DNA of 64,000 nt from Streptomyces sp. LaPpAH-108 (GTDB taxonomy: Bacteria > Actinomycetota > Actinomycetes > Streptomycetales > Streptomycetaceae). The notes under the pieces were generated by a model, which was not told the origin of the DNA, made no database searches, and saw only the letters and a list, made by a program, of their open reading frames with translations. Location: assembly GCF_000373625.1 (NCBI RefSeq), contig NZ_KB891996.1, positions 1 through 64,000 on the forward strand, given 5' to 3'. A program made the position numbers and the translations under genes. Each line of letters begins with the position of its first letter. Position 1 is the first letter of the stretch. This document shows positions 58,138-64,000 of this stretch, in pieces.

Positions 58138-59559
58138 GTGAAGCAAGGCACCAAGCACGGCACCGAGCAGGATCTCCCGGAGCACAACCACCCCGACGAG
58201 GACGACGGCGCGCAGGCCCGCGCCGCCCGCCGCGACGCCGCCGTCCGCGCCGCCGTGGCGCAGGGTCTCCTCGGCCCGGACACCCCGCTCGTCGCCCTCC
58301 TGGACGTCACCGGCATCCGCGCCTCGGCATCCGCCCTGCGCGCCGCGTTCGACGCCGTGGTGCCGCCGGGCACGCCCGTGCTGCACGCCTTCGCCGTGAA
58401 GGCCGCCCCGCTGGTCCCGGTGCTGAGCCTGCTGGAGACGGCGGGCCTGGGCGCCGAGGCGGCGAGCCCCGGCGAGCTGGCGCTGGCCCGCGCGGCCGGG
58501 GTGCCCGCCTCTCGCACGGTCCTCGACTCCCCCGCCAAGACCACCGGCGAGCTGCGCGAGGCGCTGGCGCTCGGTGTCGCCGTGAACGCGGACAGCCCGC
58601 AGGAGCTGGACCGCCTGGACGCACTGGTGCGCACCGCGCCGACCCGTTCCCCGCTCGGCATCCGGGTCAACCCGCAGCTCGGCGCCGGTTCCATCGGGGC
58701 GACCTCGACGGCGACGGCGACCTCCAAATTCGGGGTGGGGCTGCGCGACGACGGGGCCCGGGAGTGGGTGGTCCGGGCGTTCCTGGACCGGCCCTGGCTG
58801 ACCCGGCTGCACACCCACACCGGTTCGCAGGGCATCCCGCTGCCGCTGCTCGCGCGGGGCGTGGCGGAGGCGTACGCGCTCGCGGAGGAGGTGAACGCGC
58901 GGGCCGGGCGGCAGCAGATCGACACGGTCGACATCGGCGGCGGTCTGTCGGTGGACTTCGGCTCGGAAGCGGCCGGTCCTGGTCACGCGCGGTACGCGCG
59001 GCTGCTGGCCGAGGAGGTGCCGGGGCTGTTCGACGGGCGGTACGGCCTGGTGACCGAGTTCGGCCGCTCGCTGCTCGCCAAGCACGGCACGGTGGTGGCC
59101 CGGGTGGAGTACGCCAAGAGCGCGGGCGGGCGGCGGATCGCGGTGACGCACGCGGGGGTCCAGGTGGCGACCCGGACGGTGTACGCGCCGCGGCTGTGGC
59201 CGCTCAGGATCGCGGCGTACGACGCCGAGGGGCGGCCCAAGTCCGGGCCCGAGGTGGTGCAGGACGTGGCGGGTCCGGCCTGCTTCACGGGCGACCTGCT
59301 GGCCGAGGGGCGGGCGCTGCCCGCGCTGGAGCAGGGGGACCTCGCGGCGGTCCTGGACACGGGCGCGTACGCCTTCGCCCATCACTACCCCTACAACTCC
59401 CTTCCCCGGCCCGGGATCTACGGCTTCATGCCGGACGGCGCGGGGGGCGTGGCGTTCGCGACCGTACGGGCCCCGCAGACGGTGGCGGAGATCGTGGCCG
59501 AATCCGGAGGGGCGCACGCCGCCGCCCTCACGACCCTGGACGCGCCCGGGAGCCGTTGA
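58138..59559 (+). CDS. PLP-dependent fold-III decarboxylase-like enzyme (DAP/ornithine decarboxylase or Y4yA type)
   Basis: 473 residues from a GTG (AGGAGGGG 7 nt upstream). The N-terminal ~45 residues are charged. The PLP Lys lies in 'HAFAVKAAPLVPVLSLLE' (AVKA motif). 'HTHTGSQG' and 'DIGGGLSVDFGSE' bind phosphate, and 'GPACFTGDLL' holds the Cys of the second subunit. The architecture is that of diaminopimelate/ornithine decarboxylases, but specificity residues cannot be assigned by eye. It is divergent from hutU and could instead be an amino-acid racemase-like enzyme. Confidence 0.85.
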   Translation: MKQGTKHGTEQDLPEHNHPDEDDGAQARAARRDAAVRAAVAQGLLGPDTPLVALLDVTGIRASASALRAAFDAVVPPGTPVLHAFAVKAAPLVPVLSLLETAGLGAEAASPGELALARAAGVPASRTVLDSPAKTTGELREALALGVAVNADSPQELDRLDALVRTAPTRSPLGIRVNPQLGAGSIGATSTATATSKFGVGLRDDGAREWVVRAFLDRPWLTRLHTHTGSQGIPLPLLARGVAEAYALAEEVNARAGRQQIDTVDIGGGLSVDFGSEAAGPGHARYARLLAEEVPGLFDGRYGLVTEFGRSLLAKHGTVVARVEYAKSAGGRRIAVTHAGVQVATRTVYAPRLWPLRIAAYDAEGRPKSGPEVVQDVAGPACFTGDLLAEGRALPALEQGDLAAVLDTGAYAFAHHYPYNSLPRPGIYGFMPDGAGGVAFATVRAPQTVAEIVAESGGAHAAALTTLDAPGSR

Positions 59560-59738
59560 CGCGGACCGTACGGCCCATGGACAAAGGGACCAACGTCCTT
59601 GAAACGAGGGCCAATCGACTCACATTAGTACGCCGGGCGCACGTTCCAACGGAAAATGCCAAAGCCCTCACCCGTCACGCACACGATGCGTAGTGTCGTT
59701 GTCACTCAACCGGAGTCACAGGCGGGAGGGGAGCCACG

Positions 59739-60128
59739 GTGCCCGGAATCGACGAGTGCTTACTGGAAGCCATGCGGCTGCCCGGCGCCCGGGGGGCGGC
59801 GCTGGTGGACTGGACGAGCGGACTGGCCCTCGGCACCGTCGGGGAGGCGCCCGGCGGCGACCATGAGACCACCGCCGCCGAGGCCGCCGAACTGGCCCGG
59901 ATGACCGCCGAGCACGGCGCGTTCGCCGCCGCCGGGCCGGACGAGGGACGGCCACCGGTCGAGGACGTGATCATCAGCAACCACGACAGCTACCACCTGC
60001 TGAGATTCGTGGACACGTCCTTCGACAGCAGCGTGTTCCTGCATCTGTGGCTCGGCCGCGAGGAGGGCAATCTCGCCCTCGCCCGCATCCGGCTCGGCGA
60101 GATGGCCTCCCGGCTGGTGCTGGGATGA
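59739..60128 (+). CDS. Roadblock-like small protein A
   Basis: 129 residues from a GTG (GGGAGGGGAG upstream). 'ECLLEAMRLPGARGAALVDWTSGLALGTVGE' starts a Roadblock/LC7-like alpha/beta fold; 'SYHLLRFVDTSFDSSVFLHLWLGREEGNLALARIRLGEM' ends it. It is clearly paralogous to the protein at 61559-61933. It is first of a tightly packed four-gene cluster and its stop overlaps the next ATG (ATGA). A -10-like TAGTGT lies at 59691-59696. Its function is unknown. Confidence 0.82.
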   Translation: MPGIDECLLEAMRLPGARGAALVDWTSGLALGTVGEAPGGDHETTAAEAAELARMTAEHGAFAAAGPDEGRPPVEDVIISNHDSYHLLRFVDTSFDSSVFLHLWLGREEGNLALARIRLGEMASRLVLG

Positions 60129-61006
60129 CCGTGGTCGAGATACCTCTGCCGCTGCCGGTGCGGGACAGAACGGGACCGCGCGAGAGGGCCGCGGGCGCGG
60201 TCTCCCCGATGCTGCGGCGCCTGGCCGAGGAGGAGGCCACCGGCGTCCTGGTCCGCGAGCACGGCACGCTCCATCTGGTGCGGGGGCGGGTGGTGCACGC
60301 CGAGAGCCCTTTCGCCCCCGGCCTGGACGTGCTCCTCACGGCCCACGGCACCCTCGCCGCCACCGCCTGGCAGCGGGCGGCCGAGCGGACGGCGACCGTC
60401 CCGGAGGCCGCCCGGCTGCTGCTGGACTCCGGGCTGCTGCCCGAGGGCGCGCTGGAGCTGTGCCACCTGGACGCGCTGTACGACGCCGGGTACTTCGCGC
60501 TCGCCCCGAGCAGCACCCCGGGCCGCTTCCGCTACGACGGCACACCGGGCGCGGGGCCGCTGCCCTCGGTCCCGGTGGTCGCGCTGGAGCGCGAGACGCT
60601 GCGCCGCCGGTTGCTGCTGCACCGGCTGTGGCCCGACCCGGCGACCGACAGCGCCCCGCTGACCCGGGTCGCGCCGGTGGCGGCGGCGCCGGTCACCGCC
60701 CGCCGCAGGGCGGTCCTGGAGCGGGCCGACGGCGTGCGGACGGCCACCCTGATCGCCCGGGAGCTGGGGCGGCAGGCGTTCCACACGCTGGTGGACGTCC
60801 GCCGTCTCGCGGCGGCCGGGCTGCTCACCCCGGTGCGCGACATCCCGGTGCGCGACGCCCCCGCACGCGACACCCCGGCGCACGCCGCCCCGGTGCGCCG
60901 CGCGCCCGAACCGCCGCCGTTCCCGCCGACTCCCCCACTGCTGACGGTCACCGACCCCGACATCGCGCTGCTGAAGAGGCTCAGGGATGCGCTGGAGGCC
61001 CTTTGA
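60125..61006 (+). CDS. Uncharacterised cluster protein, possible DUF4388/winged-helix regulator
   Basis: 293 residues. The N-terminal half ('EEATGVLVREHGTLHLVRGRVVHAESPFAPGLDVLLTAHG') looks like a DUF4388/PATAN-type module: beta-strands around a short 'GRVVHAES' motif. The middle ('RRRAVLERADGVRTATLIARELGRQAFHTLVDVRRLAAAGLL') resembles a winged helix-turn-helix. A Pro/Ala/Arg repeat linker (~240-275, 'VRDIPVRDAPARDTPAHAAPVRR') precedes a short terminal helix. It has no membrane segment. It could link Roadblock proteins to DNA or protein targets; this is inference. Confidence 0.75.
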   Translation: MTVVEIPLPLPVRDRTGPRERAAGAVSPMLRRLAEEEATGVLVREHGTLHLVRGRVVHAESPFAPGLDVLLTAHGTLAATAWQRAAERTATVPEAARLLLDSGLLPEGALELCHLDALYDAGYFALAPSSTPGRFRYDGTPGAGPLPSVPVVALERETLRRRLLLHRLWPDPATDSAPLTRVAPVAAAPVTARRRAVLERADGVRTATLIARELGRQAFHTLVDVRRLAAAGLLTPVRDIPVRDAPARDTPAHAAPVRRAPEPPPFPPTPPLLTVTDPDIALLKRLRDALEAL

Positions 61007-61037
61007 ACGGCACCGCCCCGCCGAGAGGACAGAGCTG

Positions 61038-61538
61038 ATGCTGCGTGAACAGGACCTGGAAGCCGTCCTGGACGAGCTGCGGCGGCTGCGCACCCGGGTA
61101 CCCCAGCTCACCGGCGCCCTCGCGGCGGGCGTGGACGGCCTGGTCGTCGCCCACGACACGCCCGGCGTCGACCCCGACGGCCTCGCGGCGCTGACCGCGG
61201 CTTCGCTCGGGGTCGCCGTACGCGTCGCCGAGGCCACCGGCAACGGCGGCTTCCGCGAGCTGCTGGTGCGCGGCGAGCGGGGCTACGTCGCGACCTACGC
61301 GGCCGGGCGCACCGCTGTGCTGACCCTGCTCGCGCAGGACCGGGTCAACGTCGGACGGCTGCACCTGGAGGGCCGCCGCTCCGGCGCCCGGGTCGGCGAG
61401 CTGCTCGACGCCGCCGAGGCCGAGGCGCGCGCCCGCCCCGCCGAGCGGCCCGCCCGGGCCGCGCCCGCCGCCCGCACCCGCACTCCGCGCGTCCTGCGGA
61501 CCCCGACCACCGAGACACCTACCGCAACCGACAGTTGA
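61038..61538 (+). CDS. Roadblock/LC7 domain protein B
   Basis: 166 residues. The Roadblock domain spans ~5-120: 'LDELRRLRTRVPQLTGALAAGVDGLVVAHDTPGVDPDGLAALTAA', then 'GERGYVATYAAGRTAVLTLLAQDRVNVGRLHLEGRR'. The tail is Ala/Arg/Thr-rich. Such domains pair with small GTPases (MglB-MglA, conservon CvnB-CvnD), but no GTPase is in this window. The ATG at 61038 has GAGAGGAC upstream and follows the previous stop by 31 nt. Confidence 0.85.
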   Translation: MLREQDLEAVLDELRRLRTRVPQLTGALAAGVDGLVVAHDTPGVDPDGLAALTAASLGVAVRVAEATGNGGFRELLVRGERGYVATYAAGRTAVLTLLAQDRVNVGRLHLEGRRSGARVGELLDAAEAEARARPAERPARAAPAARTRTPRVLRTPTTETPTATDS

Positions 61539-61558
61539 ACCTCCGAAAGGACCCCACC

Positions 61559-61933
61559 ATGGCGAACACCGAGACGGCGCTGAAAGAAGCGCTCACGACC
61601 ATCGAGGGCGCCACGGGCGTCGCGCTCGTCGACTACACCAGCGGCATGGCGCTGGGCACGATGGGCGGCAGCAAGACCTTCGACCTGAACGTCGCCGCCG
61701 CGGGCAACACCGACGTGATCCGCGCCAAGATGCGCACGATGGAGCACCTGGGCCTGAACGCCGAGATCGAGGACATCCTCATCACGCTGTCGGACCAGTA
61801 CCACCTGATTCGCCTGCTCACCGGGCGCGGCGGCAACGGCCTCTTCCTGTACCTGGTGCTGGAGTCGAACCGGGCCAACCTGGCGATGGCCCGGCACCAG
61901 CTGAAGCGGATCGAGGCGGACCTGGAGGTCTGA
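61559..61933 (+). CDS. Roadblock-like small protein C, paralogue of A
   Basis: 124 residues. 'EALTTIEGATGVALVDYTSGMALGTMGG' and 'QYHLIRLLTGRGGNGLFLYLVLESNRANLAMARHQLKRIEADLEV' match protein A at the same positions. The central part (~45-75) differs. GAAAGGACCCCACC precedes the ATG. Codon choice here is highly C/G-biased with few rare codons, suggesting stronger expression than its neighbours. It is last of the cluster. Confidence 0.84.
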   Translation: MANTETALKEALTTIEGATGVALVDYTSGMALGTMGGSKTFDLNVAAAGNTDVIRAKMRTMEHLGLNAEIEDILITLSDQYHLIRLLTGRGGNGLFLYLVLESNRANLAMARHQLKRIEADLEV

Positions 61934-61967
61934 TCAGCCTTGACGTCTGATCGTCCTGGAGGTCTGA

Positions 61968-62633
61968 TCAGACGGCGGCCGGAGTACGGCGGCGGGCCCC
62001 GCCCGGGGCCGCGTCGCCGGCCGCGACGCCCGTGGTGCGCAGCCCCTTGACGGTCTTGCCCGCGGGCGCGCCGCCCCGGTCGTCCAGCCAGTCGACCCGC
62101 ACCCACAGCAGGGCGTCCAGGGCGCGTTCGCGCCGCCCGATCCAGGACGCCTTCAGCCGCAGCCCGAGCCCGGCCCCGGCGAGCAGCAGGCCCCCGGCCA
62201 TGGGCACCGCGAAGGCGCTGCCGAGCGCGGCGGCGAAGGCCAGGAGCAGCCACCAGCGGTGTCCCCGGCGCCAGGTGCGCACGGACACCCGGCGGTCCTG
62301 GAGCACATCGTGCCGTCCCGCCCGGGCCGCACCGCGCGCGAGAGCCACGTACCGCTTCCGGCGCACGAGCGCCACCACGGCGGCGGCCCCGGCGAACAGC
62401 ACGACTCCGGCCACGATGCCGGGCGTTCGGCCCGTCAGCCCTGACGGCACCGCGCCGATCCCGGCCGCGAGAACCCCGAGCCAGGTCAGCGGGGCGGCCC
62501 CGGCCCGTACGACGACGGCCACCCGGGCCAGCCCGTGTCCGCCGCGTCCGCCGTTTCCGCCGCGTCCTTCACGCGCCACGTCACCCTCCCGTGTCACGAG
62601 TGCGTCGATCACCCGGTCCGCGCCGGGGATCAC
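61968..62633 (-). CDS. Uncharacterised membrane protein
   Basis: 221 residues from a GTG. Hydrophobic segments occur at ~48-68, 72-90, 128-150 and possibly 150-165, so it is a small membrane protein. Charged Arg-rich loops ('RRKRYVALARGAARAGRHDVLQDRRVSVRTWRRGHRWW') face the cytoplasm. I do not recognise a family. It is convergent with the Roadblock cluster and upstream of nothing cotranscribed that I can see. Confidence 0.65.
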   Translation of the reverse strand: MIPGADRVIDALVTREGDVAREGRGGNGGRGGHGLARVAVVVRAGAAPLTWLGVLAAGIGAVPSGLTGRTPGIVAGVVLFAGAAAVVALVRRKRYVALARGAARAGRHDVLQDRRVSVRTWRRGHRWWLLLAFAAALGSAFAVPMAGGLLLAGAGLGLRLKASWIGRRERALDALLWVRVDWLDDRGGAPAGKTVKGLRTTGVAAGDAAPGGARRRTPAAV

Positions 62634-62692
62634 CTGTGTCAGCGCGGCACGCTAGCGCCGGAACCTGAGACGCGTCTTAAGAACGCGCCGGT

Positions 62693-63535
62693 TCATTCCA
62701 CGAACAGCCCACGGGCCGCGGCCCGCGCGTCGAACTCCTCCAACCGGGCCTGCGCGTCCGGGAGTCCGTCGCACAGGGCCTCCAGGAGCACCCGGCCGAG
62801 CATCATCGGCGCGCACGGGGTGTCGAAGGCGAGCCCGGTGCCGACGGCGGCGGGCAGCAGCAGGTCGGAGTGCTTGGCGACCGGCGCGAAGACGGAGTCC
62901 GCGACGGTGACGACGGTCAGCCCCGCCTCCTTGGCGTGCGCGAGGGCGTCGAGCACCTCACGCGGATGCCGGGGCAGCGCGAAGCAGAGCAGCGCGGAGG
63001 CACCGGCCCGTACGGCGGCGTCGATGCGGTCCTGCACCATGGAGCCGCCCTCGTCGAGCAGCCGTACGTCCGGGTGGACCTTGGCGGCGAAGTAGGCGAA
63101 GCCGAAGGCCTGCGGGGCCGCCGCGCGCAGCCCGAGCACCGGCAGCGGCCGGGAGGCGGCCAGCAGCAGGCCCGCCCGCTGGACCGGGGCCGGGTCGGCG
63201 AGCAGGTCGGCCAGGTGCCGCAGGTTCTCGATCTCGGCCTCGACGGCCTGCTGGTACTCGTTGAACGAGCCCTGTTCGGCGGCCGGTTCGACCGGAACGA
63301 CCTCGCGCAGATGGCGGCGCAGCGCCGGGTAGCCGTCGAAGCCGAGCGCGACCGCGAACCGGGTGACCGACGGCTGACTCACCCCGGCCAGGTCCGCCAG
63401 CTCCACGCTGGACAGGAACGGCACATCGGCGGCCCGCCGCACCATGCTGTGCGCGATGCGCCGCTGGGTCGGTGTGAGCCGGTGCCCCTCGAAGAGCGCC
63501 TGCAACCGTTTCGCAGGACTGTCGCCCACACTCAT
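62693..63535 (-). CDS. MurR/RpiR-family transcriptional regulator
   Basis: 280 residues. An HTH_6 domain (~1-80: 'LTPTQRRIAHSMVRRAADVPFLSSVELADLAGVSQPSVTRFAVALGFDGYPALRRHLR') is followed by a SIS domain (~125-250: 'RPLPVLGLRAAAPQAFGFAYFA', 'ALLCFALPRHPREVLDAL'). The family senses phosphosugars or, in several actinobacteria, other metabolites. A palindrome and a CTATTCAC site lie just upstream, the latter shared with the hut operator, so it is a candidate hut regulator. ATG 63535 is chosen over an upstream GTG. Confidence 0.9.
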   Translation of the reverse strand: MSVGDSPAKRLQALFEGHRLTPTQRRIAHSMVRRAADVPFLSSVELADLAGVSQPSVTRFAVALGFDGYPALRRHLREVVPVEPAAEQGSFNEYQQAVEAEIENLRHLADLLADPAPVQRAGLLLAASRPLPVLGLRAAAPQAFGFAYFAAKVHPDVRLLDEGGSMVQDRIDAAVRAGASALLCFALPRHPREVLDALAHAKEAGLTVVTVADSVFAPVAKHSDLLLPAAVGTGLAFDTPCAPMMLGRVLLEALCDGLPDAQARLEEFDARAAARGLFVE

Positions 63536-63556
63536 CCCTCTCACCGGCCCCACCCG

Positions 63557-63596
63557 CTATTCACTCCAAACGCTCCCTGCATACCGTTATACAGGG
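63557..63596 (-). promoter_or_regulatory. Operator-like sites upstream of the RpiR-type gene
   Basis: CCCTGCATA and TATACAGGG (63575-63583, 63588-63596) form a dyad with one mismatch and a 4-nt centre. CTATTCAC (63557-63564) lies beside it. The AT content here is well above its surroundings, as in a promoter. Confidence 0.5.
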
Positions 63597-63964
63597 GTGG
63601 CGTCCGCGATGCCCGGGGTATGGCGGACGAGGGCGGAGAAAGGGAAGGCGAGCAGCGCGCGAGGGCGCGGAAGGCGGCTTGCGCGGGGACCGCCGCACCC
63701 CCGTCACCGGGGGGCGGGACGACGGCGGTCCCCGCGAGGGACGCGCGCCGGGTCAGGCCTGGCGGGCGCGTCCTTGGCGTCCATGGAGGTCCGGGAGCCG
63801 CTCCGGAGGTTCCTGGGACGCCGTACGGCACCGGCCGGGGCGGGGAGCCGCTCCCGCCCTGCCGGTACCCCTTACTGTGGCGGACCCGTGTTAAGCACGT
63901 GCTGCGCGCACGTGACACCCAGATGCCACGTGCGCCACGGATCATGGAGATCGGGGCGAATGCC
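63597..63964. other. Terminal intergenic region
   Basis: About 370 nt where I see no supported gene on either strand. It is GC-rich with short frames only. It includes CACGTGCTGCGCGCACGTG near 63896-63914, a short dyad of unknown role. Confidence 0.4.
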
Positions 63965-64000
63965 CTACCGCTTGCCGCCCTTGGCCAGGAAGGACAGCAG
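63965..64000 (-). CDS. C-terminal end of a minus-strand gene (partial)
   Basis: Only the last 11 codons are visible, reading LLSFLAKGGKR then TAG. The basic tail and clean stop look like a real protein end, but nothing about its function can be said. Confidence 0.4.
   Translation of the reverse strand: MLSFLAKGGKR

Overview
This 64 kb window is chromosomal DNA of a Streptomyces species. The GC content is very high, most genes use GTG or ATG starts with third-position G or C, and several genes are Streptomyces hallmarks: the sporulation regulator WhiB, a SigI/ArsI/PrsI-like partner-switching module, F420 biosynthesis genes and a large glycosyltransferase with a membrane domain. Gene order follows what I recall of the S. 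coelicolor SCO3020-SCO3075 interval. Part of it (manA - SIS - manB - DUF3499 - metallopeptidase - whiB - fbiA - fbiB - NDP-sugar pyrophosphorylase) also matches M. tuberculosis Rv3255c-Rv3264c. It is core chromosome; I see no insertion sequence, prophage, integrase, tRNA or CRISPR array.

Layout. 1-594: the 5' end of a 16S rRNA gene on the minus strand with its promoter and leader. 595-3331: SpoIIM-like and RDD membrane proteins and an unrecognised protein. 3437-10981: S-adenosylhomocysteine recycling (ahcY), a cation efflux protein, then a mannose-phosphate block (manA, SIS isomerase-like protein, Trm112-like protein, manB, DUF3499). 11260-17475: a metallopeptidase-like protein, DUF5719 and a 1237-residue glycosyltransferase in one operon, and whiB. 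18158-22087: cysteine dioxygenase, fbiA-fbiB for coenzyme F420, a DNA glycosylase. 22220-36862: cell-envelope glycopolymer region with a nucleotidyltransferase, a truncated adenylation-domain protein, five LytR-CpsA-Psr (LCP) ligases, a second glycosyltransferase, a thioesterase, a VOC/CGNR divergent pair and UDP-glucose dehydrogenase. 37043-45194: acyl-CoA dehydrogenase, a WhiJ-like XRE/DUF6879 module with one frameshifted member, a MerR/Old Yellow Enzyme divergent pair, dipeptidase, purE-purK, GtrA. 45224-49314: a two-component system and a POT peptide transporter with a long leader. 49978-52344: prsI-arsI divergent from sigI. 52467-57995: four-gene histidine utilisation operon hutU - M20 hydrolase - hutF - hutI. 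58138-61933: a PLP-dependent decarboxylase-like enzyme and a four-gene Roadblock-type cluster. 61968-64000: a membrane protein, an RpiR-type regulator and the end of one more minus-strand gene.

How genes work together. ManA, ManB and the nucleotidyltransferase can supply mannose-1-phosphate and GDP-mannose, and UDP-glucose dehydrogenase can supply UDP-glucuronate. The two GT2 enzymes would use activated sugars, and the five LCP proteins would attach finished polymers to peptidoglycan. FbiA and FbiB make F420. The hut operon takes urocanate to N-formylglutamate, with the M20 hydrolase the best local candidate for the last step. SigI activity is probably set by PrsI binding and ArsI phosphorylation.

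All function calls are from reading the sequence and family knowledge; no database search was run. The least explained parts are the Roadblock cluster (59739-61933), the diverged hairpin repeats (49473-49940), the leader with an internal terminator (47546-47586) and the XRE/DUF6879 module (38279-40048).
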